64,000 nt of DNA from Novosphingobium sp. GTDB lineage: Bacteria > Pseudomonadota > Alphaproteobacteria > Sphingomonadales > Sphingomonadaceae. The position numbers and the translations under genes were made by a program. The stretch is taken from contig JAGIAR010000009.1 of NCBI GenBank assembly GCA_017744735.1, positions 62,001-126,000 of the forward strand. The letters are read 5' to 3'. The stretch's first letter is position 1, and every line of letters begins with the position of its first letter. This document shows, piece after piece, positions 39,982-51,493 of this stretch. Below the pieces are notes generated by a model. That model ran no database searches, was not told the origin of the DNA, and saw nothing but the letters and a program-made list of their open reading frames with translations.

Positions 39982-41211
39982 ATGACCCCGCCTGCCGCAT
40001 CCGCCGCCGCCGTGCCACCCGCAGTTCCCACCCCCACCCGCGCGCGTTTCGTGCTGCGGATCGTCGCCGCGGTCGCGGCGGCGCATCTGCTCAACGACAT
40101 GATCCAGGCGGTGCTGCCGGCGATCTTCCCGATGCTGAAGGAGAAATACCGGCTCAGCTTCGGGCAGATCGGCTGGATCGTGCTGGTCTACCAGTTCACC
40201 GCCTCGCTGCTCCAGCCGTGGATCGGGCTCTATACCGACAAGCGCCCCCAACCCTGGCTGCTGCCGTCGGGCATGGCGATGACGCTGGTCGGCATCCTGT
40301 GCATCGCGCAGGCCGGCAGCTACCCGGCGCTGCTCGCCGCCGCGGCGGTGGTCGGGGTCGGCTCGGCGACCTTCCATCCGGAAGCCTCGCGCGTTGCCCG
40401 CATGGCGTCGGGCGGGCGCTTCGGCACCGCGCAATCGGCGTTCCAGGTCGGCGGCAACACCGGCTCGGCGCTCGGCCCGCTGGTCGCTTCGGCACTGGTG
40501 CTGCCGTTCGGCCAAGGCGCCTTCGGCTGGCTCGCCCTCGCGGCGCTGGCGGCGATCTGGATCCTGTCCGGCGTCACCCGCTGGCGGCTGCACCATCCCG
40601 AAGCGAAGATCGCGCCGCCCGCGCCGCCCGAGCACGCGCATCGCGGCCGCGGCGAAATCGCCCGCGCGCTGGCGGTGATCGGCGTGCTGATGTTCGCCAA
40701 GTTCATCTACATCGGCGCCTTCACCAACTACTTCACCTTCTACCTGATCGAGCGCTTCGGCCTGACCGCGCGCGAATCGCAGTTCTACCTGTTCTGCTTC
40801 CTGGCCGCGGTCGCCGCCGGGACCTTCGCCGGCGGGCCGGTGGGCGACCGGATCGGGCGCAAGGCGGTGATCTGGATTTCGTTCCTCGGCGTCGCCCCCT
40901 TCGCGCTGGCGCTGCCGCATGTCGGGCTGCTGTGGACCGCGATTTTCGCGGTCGCGATCGGGCTGGTGATGTCCTCGGCCTTCTCGGCGCTGGTGGTCTA
41001 TGCGCAGGAGATCGTGCCCGGCCGGGTCGGGCTGGTGTCGGGAATCATGTTCGGGCTGATGTTCGGGATCAGCGGGATCGGCGCGGCGGGCCTCGGCCAC
41101 CTGGCGGACGTGCACGGGATCGTATGGGTCTACCGGCTGTGCGCCTTCCTGCCGCTGCTGGGCTTCGCCACCGCGTTCCTGCCGCGCTCGGACGGGCATC
41201 GCCGGGGGTAG
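39982..41211 (+). CDS. MFS transporter, fosmidomycin-resistance (Fsr)-like
   Basis: 409 residues, about 12 helices. Fsr-like signatures: HLLNDMIQAVLPAIFPMLKEKY at the N-terminus, GVGSATFHPEASRVARMASGGRFG near 114-137, and FAGGPVGDRIGRKAVIWISFLG in the second half (A-like motif GDRIGRK). Fsr exports fosmidomycin and related compounds; the real substrate here is unknown. Flanked by a divergent AraC gene. Confidence 0.88.
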   Translation: MTPPAASAAAVPPAVPTPTRARFVLRIVAAVAAAHLLNDMIQAVLPAIFPMLKEKYRLSFGQIGWIVLVYQFTASLLQPWIGLYTDKRPQPWLLPSGMAMTLVGILCIAQAGSYPALLAAAAVVGVGSATFHPEASRVARMASGGRFGTAQSAFQVGGNTGSALGPLVASALVLPFGQGAFGWLALAALAAIWILSGVTRWRLHHPEAKIAPPAPPEHAHRGRGEIARALAVIGVLMFAKFIYIGAFTNYFTFYLIERFGLTARESQFYLFCFLAAVAAGTFAGGPVGDRIGRKAVIWISFLGVAPFALALPHVGLLWTAIFAVAIGLVMSSAFSALVVYAQEIVPGRVGLVSGIMFGLMFGISGIGAAGLGHLADVHGIVWVYRLCAFLPLLGFATAFLPRSDGHRRG

Positions 41212-41290
41212 GGGCCCTCGCAGCCAACCGCCGCGGCACGACCCCGAAAAACCGTTTTCCTACACGCCCGCCGCTCGTCAGACTGGCCGG

Positions 41291-41758
41291 ATGCCCGCAT
41301 CCGATCCGCCCAACTCGAACAAGCCCGGCCGCTGGCCTGCCTACCTGCGCGTGCCGCCGTTCCTGCCGGTGCCACGGCGCGCAAGGGTGGATGGGTGGAC
41401 GCCGGAGCGGCAGGCGCGCTTCCTCGGCCATCTCGCCGAGACCGGCTGCGTAGCCGAGGCCGCGCGCCGGGCGGGAATGAGCGCCGGGGCCGCCTATCGC
41501 CTGCGCCGCGATCCCGAAGGCGCAAGCTTCGCCCATGCGTGGGACGTGGTGCGCGCCGTGTGGAGCGGTAGCGCGATACCGGTGCGAAAGGTCCCGTTCC
41601 GCGAGCTCCCGGAACTGGCGCTGACGGGGCCGCTGGCGGTCCGCATGCGGCGCGGCCGCTTTGTCGCGAGCGAGCGGAAACCCAGCGATCCTGCGGCTTT
41701 GCGCTTCCTGAAACGGATGCGCGCCGCCTATCCCGGGCGCCGGGGTGCGGCGCGATGA
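41291..41758 (+). CDS. Small protein with an HTH-like segment
   Basis: 155 residues, basic. WTPERQARFLGHLAETGCVAEAARRAGMSAGAAYRLRRDPEG (about 36-77) has the spacing of a helix-turn-helix as seen in phage terminase small subunits and sphingomonad hypotheticals. The tail is Arg-rich. Isolated gene with no phage neighbours, so a regulator-like role is only inferred. Confidence 0.6.
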   Translation: MPASDPPNSNKPGRWPAYLRVPPFLPVPRRARVDGWTPERQARFLGHLAETGCVAEAARRAGMSAGAAYRLRRDPEGASFAHAWDVVRAVWSGSAIPVRKVPFRELPELALTGPLAVRMRRGRFVASERKPSDPAALRFLKRMRAAYPGRRGAAR

Positions 41759-41814
41759 GACGGGGTTGCGGCCGACACTTTACCCCCCGTTCCGCTTCAA
41801 CGGGCGAACCCCGC

Positions 41815-43008
41815 CTAGAGCCCGGCGTTGAGCCGCCGCACCACCGAATAGTCCGCCACCGTCACCAGGAACCAGCTCACGATCCATTGCAACCGGTGAA
41901 GCGGCGTGCGGCGCTTCGCATAGAGCTCGGGCGTCACCGCGGTCGAATGGGGCAGGTGCCCGGCGATGAATGCGCGCATCCGCTCGGCCAGCGCCGCGTC
42001 CTCGATCCGCAGCATCAGCTCGAGATTGATGTAGAGGCTGCGCATGTCGAAATTGGCCGAGCCAATATAGGTCGCATCGTCGACCACGATCAGCTTGGCA
42101 TGGAGCTTGGCCGGCTCGAACTCGTAGATTTCGACGCCGCTGCGCAGCATCCTGCCATAGGAGGTGCGCGCGGCGCCGACGGTCGCCGCATTGTCCGACT
42201 TGGCGGCGAGCAGCAGCTTGGCCTCCCCGCGCTCGGCGACCCGGCCGATCTGCCTGATCAGCCCCCAGCGCGGCGAGAAATAGGCGACCATCATGTCGAG
42301 CTTGGTCGCGCGCTTGATGTCGCCGATGATGCATTGGGCCCAGGGACTGAGGCGGTTGCCCGGGCGGCCGACCAGCCAGCGCACGCTGCCGCGGCCCGAC
42401 CGCCAGTCGCGCATCTGGCGCCGCGCCTCCATCACCTTGACCTTGCGCCCGTCGGTCCAGCGGACGAGGATCGCATAATAGTCGGTGAGATGCTTCACCG
42501 CCGCGCCTTCGACCCGCACCGCGAGATCGTTCCAGCCGTCCTTCTCCGGCGGATCGAAATAGGCCTGGGCGATGTTGAACCCGCCGATGATCGCGGCTTC
42601 GCCATCGACGATAAGCAGCTTCTGGTGGTTGCGGATCAGATAGCGCGCGCCCCAGCGCGCGCCGAAGCGCTGGACCCTGCCGCCGGCATCGATCAGGCTC
42701 TGGAAGAACAGCCGGTCCGCGCTCGAGCCGAAATCGTCGACGATCAGGATCACCTCGACCCCGCGCCGCGCCGCATCGGCCAGCGCGTCGCGGACCAGCT
42801 TCGCGCATTCGTCGGTCGAGAAGATGTAGAAATAGAGCTTCAGCGAGGCCCTGGCCGCGCCGATCGTATCGAGCAGCGCGGCCAGCCGGTCCTTGCCCGA
42901 AGCGTAGAAGGTGAGGTCGAGACCCTGGGCGGAAATCGAGAACGGCTCGGGGTCGGCATAGGGCGCTGCGCCCTCGGACTTGGGGCCGGACTGGTCGTCG
43001 CTCTCCAT
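41815..43008 (-). CDS. Phospholipase D/cardiolipin synthase-like protein
   Basis: 397 residues with two HKD (HxKx4D) motifs: RNHQKLLIVDGEAAIIGGFN (about 141-160) and LHAKLIVVDDATYIGSANFD (about 316-335), as needed for phosphatidyl transfer. N-terminal helix of cardiolipin synthases is missing. GDIKRATKLDMMVAYFSPRW is a typical inter-motif segment. ATG at 43008 preferred; frame is open to 43053. Likely cardiolipin synthesis or phosphatidic hydrolysis. Confidence 0.9.
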   Translation of the reverse strand: MESDDQSGPKSEGAAPYADPEPFSISAQGLDLTFYASGKDRLAALLDTIGAARASLKLYFYIFSTDECAKLVRDALADAARRGVEVILIVDDFGSSADRLFFQSLIDAGGRVQRFGARWGARYLIRNHQKLLIVDGEAAIIGGFNIAQAYFDPPEKDGWNDLAVRVEGAAVKHLTDYYAILVRWTDGRKVKVMEARRQMRDWRSGRGSVRWLVGRPGNRLSPWAQCIIGDIKRATKLDMMVAYFSPRWGLIRQIGRVAERGEAKLLLAAKSDNAATVGAARTSYGRMLRSGVEIYEFEPAKLHAKLIVVDDATYIGSANFDMRSLYINLELMLRIEDAALAERMRAFIAGHLPHSTAVTPELYAKRRTPLHRLQWIVSWFLVTVADYSVVRRLNAGL

Positions 43009-43123
43009 CGCCGGCCAAAGAGCATAGCCGCCGCTGCGGGGCAAGCGCCGCATTTCCTTGACTTTGGCGAGTCCCCCGCCTATCTGGCCGGCTTCCCTGA
43101 AGCTCTAGTTTTCCGGAGTGCCC

Positions 43124-43468
43124 ATGGCGCGCGTTACCGTCGAAGATTGCGTCGACAAGGTTCCCAACCGCTTCGATCTCGTCCTGCTTGCCGCGCAGCG
43201 TGCGCGCGAGATTTCGGGCGGTGCCGAGCTGACCCTCGATCGCGACCGCGACAAGAACCCGGTCGTCGCCCTGCGCGAGATCGCCGAGACCACCGTCCGG
43301 CCCAAGGAACTGCAGGAATCGCTGACCCAGTCGCTGCAGCGCGTGCTGCCCGACGACGAGGACGAAGCGGACGAGATCGGTTCGCTCAGCCAGTCGGCCG
43401 AAGCCCTGCGGATCACCGCGGCGGCCCCGACCCGCTCGACCTCGATCGGTTCGGATTACGACGGCTAG
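43124..43468 (+). CDS. rpoZ: RNA polymerase omega subunit
   Basis: 114 residues. [35 protein letters not shown] is the conserved omega N-terminus; [15 protein letters not shown] follows. Acidic tail ([10 protein letters not shown]) typical of alphaproteobacteria. GGAG lies 6 bp before the ATG; a GTG at 43118 is also in frame. Confidence 0.95.
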   Translation: MARVTVEDCVDKVPNRFDLVLLAAQRAREISGGAELTLDRDRDKNPVVALREIAETTVRPKELQESLTQSLQRVLPDDEDEADEIGSLSQSAEALRITAAAPTRSTSIGSDYDG

Positions 43469-43521
43469 GATCCGCCGCCGGGGACCGTTCCCGGCCGGAT
43501 TCGCCTGCTGACCAAATCACG

Positions 43522-43554
43522 AAAGGCGCGGCCCCGCAGGGGTGCCGCGCCTTT
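43522..43554. terminator. Terminator between rpoZ and lipoprotein genes
   Basis: Perfect 11-bp stem AAAGGCGCGGC / GCCGCGCCTTT (43522-43532, 43544-43554) with an 11-nt loop and flanking A and T runs on the two sides. Usable for both convergent genes. Confidence 0.85.
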
Positions 43555-43560
43555 TGCCGT

Positions 43561-43842
43561 TCAGGTGTTGGGATCGTTGTCGGTCGCGTCGTTGACCGCC
43601 TTCTTCGCGTCCTTGGCCGCCTGATCGGCCTTGGCCTCGGCCTTGTTTTCGGCCGAATCGATCGCGCTGGTGACGTCCGATGCGGCATCGGCGGCGGCGG
43701 TCGAGGCGTCGCTCGCGGCGGATTCGATCGTGTCGCCCGCGGCATCGGCGGCCTGATCGGCCTTGTCGGCGGTTTCCTGCGAACAGGCGGCGAGGCCGGC
43801 GCCCAGCGTGAGGGCGGCACCGGCGAGCAGAAGTTTCTTCAT
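43561..43842 (-). CDS. Small Ala/Asp-rich lipoprotein
   Basis: 93 residues; lipoprotein signal with Cys in GLAACSQE (near 20). The mature part is almost entirely Ala, Asp, Lys, Ser and Thr in heptad-like repeats (DKADQAADAAGDTIESAA, ENKAEAKADQAAKDAKKA), predicted helical. Similar to entericidin-adjacent or Lpp-like small envelope lipoproteins; function unknown. Convergent with rpoZ. Confidence 0.75.
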   Translation of the reverse strand: MKKLLLAGAALTLGAGLAACSQETADKADQAADAAGDTIESAASDASTAAADAASDVTSAIDSAENKAEAKADQAAKDAKKAVNDATDNDPNT

Positions 43843-43971
43843 CGCAATCTCCCTTTCCCGTGCGGGATGGCTCAGCGGGCGCGCCGGCTCCGAAGCGGCG
43901 AAGCGCGCACCCGCCGATCAACGGTTAGGGAGGGCGATTTGTTTCCGCAAGCGCGCGCTGCCGCGCCGCTA

Positions 43972-45927
<1,956 letters not shown>

Positions 45928-46008
45928 GCGTGCATTCGTCCTTTCAGCGGACAATGTAGGATAAGAGCGCTGAATGGCAAGCTAACGCAATGCCGATGCG
46001 GCGGGTGG

Positions 46009-46983
46009 TTAAAAACGCGTGTCGGCGGGATAGGCGCTGAAGAAATCGTTGTCCGCGGCGAAATTGGTGAAGCTCATCGAGATCGAGACGTCGAGCGCCT
46101 CGACGTGATGCCACCAGCCGATCGGCAGGAACAGCGCGTCGCCCGGGCCGATCGTGCATTCGAGTCGCGGCGGAAGCAGGGCGGGATCTTCCCCCTCCCA
46201 GTCCGAGGGTTCGCGCCCGCTGAAGCAGTGGACCGCGTTCTTCATCCGGCCGACCTCCCATGACGGGACCATCAGCACCTTCTTGCGCCCCATCACCTGC
46301 ACCAGCAGGTTGTTGGTGAGATCGTGGTGGAACGGGGTCAGCGTGCCCTTGGGGCCGAACCAGAAGAACCCGTCCCGCACACCTTGCTGCGTCAGGATCG
46401 GCACCGGGCCGAGATCGTCCCACAACCGCGCCAGCGCCTGTTTGTTGGCGTTGTCGTTATAGGCGGTGACGTAGAAATTGTTCGAGGCCTCGACCCCGCG
46501 CACCGCGGAGATCAGCCGGTGCATCGGCGACATCCGGCGGTGGCGATCCTTGGCCAGCTCGTAGTCCGCGGCGCTGTCGCGCTCGCCCTGCAGTTCGACC
46601 ACTGCATCGCCGACCGTCGCCTCGAGATAGTCGAGCGTCCATTTTTCCAGCGCCGGCCAGTGATCGACCAGCCCGGTCAGCACCACCGGGCGGTTGGCGG
46701 AATAGAATTCGGTGAAGAAGCAGGCTGGATCGATCCGCTCGATCCGCGGGATGGCGGGCCAGTCCGCGCGCACCGCGGCAAGCTGCCCGTGGAGTCGCAG
46801 CGTCCAGTCGCGCTTGGCGATCTGGCGCCGCAGCCGCGCGGCGGCCTGGAACAGCGGGTCCTTCTCCGCCCGGCCCATTTCGTAGTCCGCGGTCTTGGGC
46901 GAGGCGCCCGCCGCCAGCAGCCGCTCGCGCGGATCGGCCCCGTCGAGCAGCGCCTCGGCGATGATCGCGCGCTTGTCGCTCAT
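46009..46983 (-). CDS. Cupin_8/JmjC-like oxygenase-fold protein
   Basis: 324 residues. Typical segments: YSANRPVVLTGLVDHWPALEKWTLDYLEATVGD (about 90-122), FWFGPKGTLTPFHHDLTNNLLVQVMGRKKVLMVP with the HxD iron pair near 217-219, and GDALFLPIGWWHHVEALDVSISMSFTNF with the distal His near 290. The iron-binding HxD...H residues are intact, so it may be a 2-oxoglutarate-dependent hydroxylase. 82 bp upstream of ftsH on the same strand. Confidence 0.85.
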   Translation of the reverse strand: MSDKRAIIAEALLDGADPRERLLAAGASPKTADYEMGRAEKDPLFQAAARLRRQIAKRDWTLRLHGQLAAVRADWPAIPRIERIDPACFFTEFYSANRPVVLTGLVDHWPALEKWTLDYLEATVGDAVVELQGERDSAADYELAKDRHRRMSPMHRLISAVRGVEASNNFYVTAYNDNANKQALARLWDDLGPVPILTQQGVRDGFFWFGPKGTLTPFHHDLTNNLLVQVMGRKKVLMVPSWEVGRMKNAVHCFSGREPSDWEGEDPALLPPRLECTIGPGDALFLPIGWWHHVEALDVSISMSFTNFAADNDFFSAYPADTRF

Positions 46984-47088
46984 GGAATCACCTTGGCCTT
47001 TCCCAGCGTATCCCTGTAAACACGTGTCATTGTAGAGGAGCCCCGCCCTGCGTCACAAGACGGGCCTTTCGCGATCGGGAGACGAACC

Positions 47089-47451
47089 ATGAAGCGAGCC
47101 CTCTGTGCAGCAGCGATCCTGCTTTCGGCCCCCGCGGTGGCGCAATACGGCAGCACCTCCGAGCCGCATCCGCCGGCCCAGCCCAACCCCGGAAACTGGA
47201 CCTTCGACCCCGCGCGGGCGCAGCGCAATTACGAGCGGGTTCTGAGCGGCCAGATCGCGCTCGCGCAGCTCAGCCCGCAGGAGTTCGCCGAGGTCAAGGC
47301 GCTCGACGACTACGCCCGCGAGAAGAAGCTCTACAAGCCCGACAAGCGCACGTCGCGCCAGCGCTGCCTCGACGAGGAGATCGCGAAGGCCGGGAGGGCG
47401 CCGAGCCGGCTCGAGCTGAAAAGCATCGATCTCAAGTGCGGGCAGATCTAG
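47089..47451 (+). CDS. Hypothetical secreted protein
   Basis: 120 residues. Signal peptide (MKRALCAAAILLSAPAVA) then a Pro-rich start (EPHPPAQPNPGNWTFDPARAQ) and a helical domain with NYERVLSGQIALAQLSPQEFAEVKALDDYAR, ending in a KSIDLKCGQI. Two Cys could form one disulfide. Family not recognised. Confidence 0.6.
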   Translation: MKRALCAAAILLSAPAVAQYGSTSEPHPPAQPNPGNWTFDPARAQRNYERVLSGQIALAQLSPQEFAEVKALDDYAREKKLYKPDKRTSRQRCLDEEIAKAGRAPSRLELKSIDLKCGQI

Positions 47452-47459
47452 CCCCGAAA

Positions 47460-48275
47460 CTATCGGTTCCGCGCAAAGCTTCGCTCGCCGTTGCGCACCA
47501 CCTCGATCCGGCAGATCAGCCCGTCGCGCAGCGTATAATCCGCGATCACCGGCGCCACGATCGCGTCGCCCTTGCGGATCGGTCCGAACACGCTGTCGGG
47601 CTCGTCGCGCAGCACGTCGAAGCGGCTGGTCGCGACCGCGCGGATATGGTGGTCGGTGGCCTCGATGCTTTCGAACTCCACGCTCTCGCGCAGATAGGCG
47701 AAAATCGGCCGGTAGAAGTCGACGATCGCCTGCCGCCCTTCGAACGTGCCGAAGGCGTGCAGGCTGAACACCACATCGTCGGTGTAGAACTTCGGCCAGC
47801 GCTCGAAGTCCGCGTTGGAGAAGGCCGAGCCATAGCTGAGGAAGGCAGCGACCTGGCTCGGATGCGCACCCAGCCGCGGCAGCCTGGTCACGCCTTTTTC
47901 CGGCGGCCAGGTCATGCTCTTGAGCTCGAGAATGCGGCCCTGGTCGTCGAGCGTGTAGGTGACGAAGAACTTCACCGTGATCAGGTCGCCCGGGAACATG
48001 TGTCCGAAGGGGAAGTCCGGCCGTTCCCCGGTGGCGTGGAAATCCATGTCGACCTCGGCGAACAGGATTCCGTCTTCGGACAGCACGCGCTGCGGGCGCA
48101 TCACTTCGCGCACGCCGTCATGCGCCCAGGCGAGGAACGCCTTGAGCCCCTCGTGCCCTTCGCGGACCCCATTGGCGCTGACCATCCGGCAATCGGGCGC
48201 GAAGAACCGCTCGACCAGCGCTTCGTCGTCGCCGGTGTTGAACAGCGCCTCGTAAGCTTGGTAGTCGAGTTCCAT
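47460..48275 (-). CDS. NTF2/SnoaL-like double-domain protein
   Basis: 271 residues in two related halves: YEALFNTGDDEALVERFFAPDCRMVSANGVREGHEGLKAFLAW... and FSNADFERWPKFYTDDVVFSLHAFGTFEGRQAIVDFYRPIFAYL... Each has the pattern of an NTF2-like domain (SnoaL). Likely a small-molecule-binding or isomerase-type fold; substrate unknown. Divergent from the OYE gene with a 38-bp gap. Confidence 0.75.
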   Translation of the reverse strand: MELDYQAYEALFNTGDDEALVERFFAPDCRMVSANGVREGHEGLKAFLAWAHDGVREVMRPQRVLSEDGILFAEVDMDFHATGERPDFPFGHMFPGDLITVKFFVTYTLDDQGRILELKSMTWPPEKGVTRLPRLGAHPSQVAAFLSYGSAFSNADFERWPKFYTDDVVFSLHAFGTFEGRQAIVDFYRPIFAYLRESVEFESIEATDHHIRAVATSRFDVLRDEPDSVFGPIRKGDAIVAPVIADYTLRDGLICRIEVVRNGERSFARNR

Positions 48276-48313
48276 GCCGAGCCTTATGGCGTCGCCGCAG
48301 GGAGAAGATCAAG

Positions 48314-49450
48314 ATGAGTGCCGCCCCCGAGTCGTCGCCGCTTTTCACGCCGTACCGCCTGAAGGGGCTCGCGCTGCCCAACCGCTTCGTGATGCCCGCG
48401 ATGCAGCGCGGCATGTGCGCCGCCGGCAGCCCCAAGCCCGAGCTCGCCGCCTATTACCGCCGCCGCGCCGAAGGCGGGGTCAAGCTGATCGTCGGCGAAA
48501 GCGCGGCGATCGACCATGAGACCGCGACCCGCCAGCCGACCTCCGCCTGGATCACCCACGCCACCCGCGACGCCTGGGCGCACTGCGTGGACGAGGTCGG
48601 CAAGGCCGGCGGGCACATGCTGATCCAGCTGTGGCACGAAGGCGCGGTGCGCAAGGACGACGGGCTTTCGATCAGCCCCTCGGGCTACGTCCAGCCGGGC
48701 AAGGCCAACGGCCGGGCGGCGACGCTCGACGAGATCGCCGAACTGATCGAAGCCTACACCCGCTCGGCCCTGATCGCGCAGGACGCCGGCGCCGCCGGGG
48801 TCGAGGTGCACGCCGCTCACGGCTATTTCCTCGACCAGTTCCTGTGGGCCGGGATCAACCATCGCGACGACGGCTACGGCGGCGCAGACATCGCCCAGCG
48901 CGCGCGCTTCCCGGCCGAGATCGTCGCCTCGATCCGCGCGGCCTGCGGGCCGGACTTCGTGATCTCGCTACGCTTCTCGCAATGGAAGGAAGTCGACTAC
49001 GCGGCTCGGGTGGCCGGCACGCCCGACGAGCTGGCGGTGTTCGCGGGGATGATGAAACAGGCCGGCGTCGATGTGCTCCACGCGTCCACCCGCCGCTTCT
49101 GGGAACCCGAATGGGACGGCGACCGCCGCAATCTCGCCGGCTGGACCAGGGCGCTGGGCGGACTGCCGGTGATCACCGTGGGCAGCGTCGGGCTCGACAC
49201 CGACGTGATGACCACCTTCATCGAGGGGCGCGATGCCAAGCCGCGGGTGGCCGAAGCGGTCGAGGACCTCGAGGCGCGGATCGCCGCGCACGAGTTCGAC
49301 CTCGTCGCGGTCGGCCGTGCGCTGATCGGCGATCCCGATTTCGTGAAGAAACTCGAAGCGCGCGACTATGGTGCGATCCGTTTGTTCACCCGGGCCGACC
49401 TCGGCGCGCTGGAGTGGGACACCGATGTGATCCACGAGGCGCACGCCTGA
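48314..49450 (+). CDS. NADH:flavin oxidoreductase (old yellow enzyme family)
   Basis: 378-residue FMN barrel enzyme. N-terminal LPNRFVMPAMQRGMCAAG, HMLIQLWHEGAVR, the VEVHAAHGYFLDQFLW segment (His pair near 178), NHRDDGYGGADIAQRARFPAEIV, and VGRALIGDPDFVKKL near the end. Probably reduces activated alkenes; physiological substrate unknown. GGAGAAGATC precedes the ATG. Confidence 0.92.
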   Translation: MSAAPESSPLFTPYRLKGLALPNRFVMPAMQRGMCAAGSPKPELAAYYRRRAEGGVKLIVGESAAIDHETATRQPTSAWITHATRDAWAHCVDEVGKAGGHMLIQLWHEGAVRKDDGLSISPSGYVQPGKANGRAATLDEIAELIEAYTRSALIAQDAGAAGVEVHAAHGYFLDQFLWAGINHRDDGYGGADIAQRARFPAEIVASIRAACGPDFVISLRFSQWKEVDYAARVAGTPDELAVFAGMMKQAGVDVLHASTRRFWEPEWDGDRRNLAGWTRALGGLPVITVGSVGLDTDVMTTFIEGRDAKPRVAEAVEDLEARIAAHEFDLVAVGRALIGDPDFVKKLEARDYGAIRLFTRADLGALEWDTDVIHEAHA

Positions 49451-49457
49451 GCGGCGC

Positions 49458-50408
49458 TCAGCCCGGCCGGTCGAGCAGCGCGTCGGCGCGCTTTTCCGGG
49501 CGGATGTAGACCGAGGACACCGCTGGCGAGATCGCCTTCAGATCGCATTCCATCTCCTCGATCAGCCGTTCCGCCTCGCCCAGCGGCAGCGCGTCGTCGA
49601 AATCCGCGCTGATCGCGACGAAGATCGAATCGGGCGCGGTGTGGATCGTGCGGACATGGTTGACCGAGGTGATCTCGGGCCGCCGTTCGATCGCCGCGCG
49701 CAACCGTTCGATCAGTTGCGGGTCGGCCGCCTCGCCGATGATCAGCCCCTTGGCCTCGCGCGCCAGGAACAGCGCCACGGCCGCCAGCACCGCACCGATC
49801 GCGATCGAGGCGATCCCGTCGAGCTCGGGCCGGCCGAAGTGGTGGCTGGCCCACACACCGATCGCCGCGACCGCCAGGCCGAACAGCGCCGCGCTGTCCT
49901 CGAACAGCACGATGAAGCCGGCGGGGTCCTTCGAATCCCTGACCGCCTGCCACCAGCCGGCATCGCCCCGCCCGGCGTTGAATTCGCGCACTGCGAGGGT
50001 CCAGGACGCGCCTTCGAGGAGGAAGGCGATCGCGAGCACGGCATAGTTCACCAGCGGATTGCGCAGCGGCTCGGGCGCACGGATGTGCAGGATGCCCTCG
50101 TAGATCGACACGCCCGCGCCGATCGCGAAGATCAGGATCGCGACCACGAAGGTCCAGAAATAGAGTTCGCGGCCATAGCCGAACGGATGGCGCGCGTCGG
50201 GCCGCTGCCTGGCTCGCGCCTGGCCGTAGAGCAGCAGCAGCTGGTTGCCGCTGTCGACCAGCGAGTGCACGCCCTCGGTGAGCATCGACGAGGAGCCGGT
50301 GATCGCGGCCGCGACGAACTTGGCGACCGCGATCCCGACATTTGCCGCCAGCGCGCCGTAGAGCACGAGGTTCTCTTTGAGATGCCCGCGGCGGGATCGT
50401 TCGGTCAT
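49458..50408 (-). CDS. Cation diffusion facilitator family transporter
   Basis: 316 residues. Six helices with metal sites TEGVHSLVDSGNQLLLL (about 43-59) and FEDSAALFGLAVAAIGV (about 166-182), and a C-terminal cytoplasmic ferredoxin-like domain (RRPEITSVNHVRTIHTAPDSIFVAISADFDDAL). CDF proteins export Zn2+, Fe2+ or Mn2+. AAGGAG precedes the ATG at 50408, which is preferred to a long frame beginning at 50540. Convergent with the OYE gene. Confidence 0.92.
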   Translation of the reverse strand: MTERSRRGHLKENLVLYGALAANVGIAVAKFVAAAITGSSSMLTEGVHSLVDSGNQLLLLYGQARARQRPDARHPFGYGRELYFWTFVVAILIFAIGAGVSIYEGILHIRAPEPLRNPLVNYAVLAIAFLLEGASWTLAVREFNAGRGDAGWWQAVRDSKDPAGFIVLFEDSAALFGLAVAAIGVWASHHFGRPELDGIASIAIGAVLAAVALFLAREAKGLIIGEAADPQLIERLRAAIERRPEITSVNHVRTIHTAPDSIFVAISADFDDALPLGEAERLIEEMECDLKAISPAVSSVYIRPEKRADALLDRPG

Positions 50409-50542
50409 GGCTCCTTCGCGGCTCACCCCAAGGCAACCTCCGGCACGGGCGAGCGTTCCGCCAGAGCGACCTTGCGGCCTGCCGGGTCTTGCGGCATTGG
50501 CCGAAGCAGCATTCGACTCCAATTCAGGGTTTTCCGACACAT

Positions 50543-51493
50543 ATGACGGCTCAGGCTTCGCTCGACGGCAAACTGGTGGTCCTCATCGGCGGCAGCGGCT
50601 TCTTCGGCACGCATATCGCCCAGGCCCTGCTGGCCCGCGGAGCGCGCCTGAGGGTGGCAAGCCGGCACCCCGAGCGTGCCTTCCGCCTGCGCCCGCTGGC
50701 CGGGCTGGGCCAGATCCAGTTCGTCCCCTGCGACGTGACCAAGCCCGCCACGGTCGCCGCCGCGATGCAGGGGGCCGACGCCGCGGTCTATCTGGTCGGC
50801 GCGTTCAAGGGCAATCTCCAGGCGCTGCAGGCCGACGGCGCGGGCACCGCCGCCAAGGCCGCAGCCGCCGCGGGGGCGAAGGCCTTCGCCTATGTCTCGG
50901 CGATCGGCGCGGATGCCGATTCCGAGATCGCCTATGCCCGCAGCAAGGGCGATGGCGAGCGCCAGGTGCTCTCCGCCTTCCCGACCGCGACGGTGCTGCG
51001 TCCCTCGACCCTGTTCGGCGAGGACGACAAGTTCATCAACCTCTTCGCCGGGCTGATCGCCTCGTTCCCCGCGATCCCGGTGTTCGGCGCCCGGGCAAAG
51101 CTCCAGCCGCTGTGGGTCGACGATGCCGCCGAAGCGGTCGCGGGCGCGCTGGCCGATCCGGCGCAGCATGGCGGCAAGACCTACGAGATCGCCGGGCCCG
51201 AGCCGATCACGATGGGCGCGCTCAACCGGATGATCGCGGCCGGCCAGCAGCGCAGCCCGCTGTTCATCGAGCTGCCGGATGCCGCGAGCGCGCTGTTCGC
51301 CGCGCTGCCGCTGACCCCGATGAACTCCGACCAGTGGCAGCTGCTCAAGGGCGGCAGCACCCCTTCGGGCAAGTATCCCGGCCTCACGGCGCTGGGCATC
51401 GCACCCAAACCGCTCGAGCTGTTCCTCGACAAGTGGATGGTGCGCTTCCGCAAGCATGGGCGGTTCGGCCCCGCAGCCAGCGCGGCGCGCTAG
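50543..51493 (+). CDS. NDUFA9-like NAD(P)-dependent epimerase (atypical SDR)
   Basis: 316 residues. Rossmann motif VVLIGGSGFFGTHIAQALLARG (about 12-33), DVTKPATVAAAMQGADAAVYLVG, YVSAIGADADSEIAYARSKGDGE near 122-144 and the later VLRPSTLFGEDDKFINLFA. Homologues are linked to complex I (NDUFA9/39-kDa) or quinone biosynthesis. The last bases overlap the end of the NfeD gene on the other strand. Confidence 0.88.
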   Translation: MTAQASLDGKLVVLIGGSGFFGTHIAQALLARGARLRVASRHPERAFRLRPLAGLGQIQFVPCDVTKPATVAAAMQGADAAVYLVGAFKGNLQALQADGAGTAAKAAAAAGAKAFAYVSAIGADADSEIAYARSKGDGERQVLSAFPTATVLRPSTLFGEDDKFINLFAGLIASFPAIPVFGARAKLQPLWVDDAAEAVAGALADPAQHGGKTYEIAGPEPITMGALNRMIAAGQQRSPLFIELPDAASALFAALPLTPMNSDQWQLLKGGSTPSGKYPGLTALGIAPKPLELFLDKWMVRFRKHGRFGPAASAAR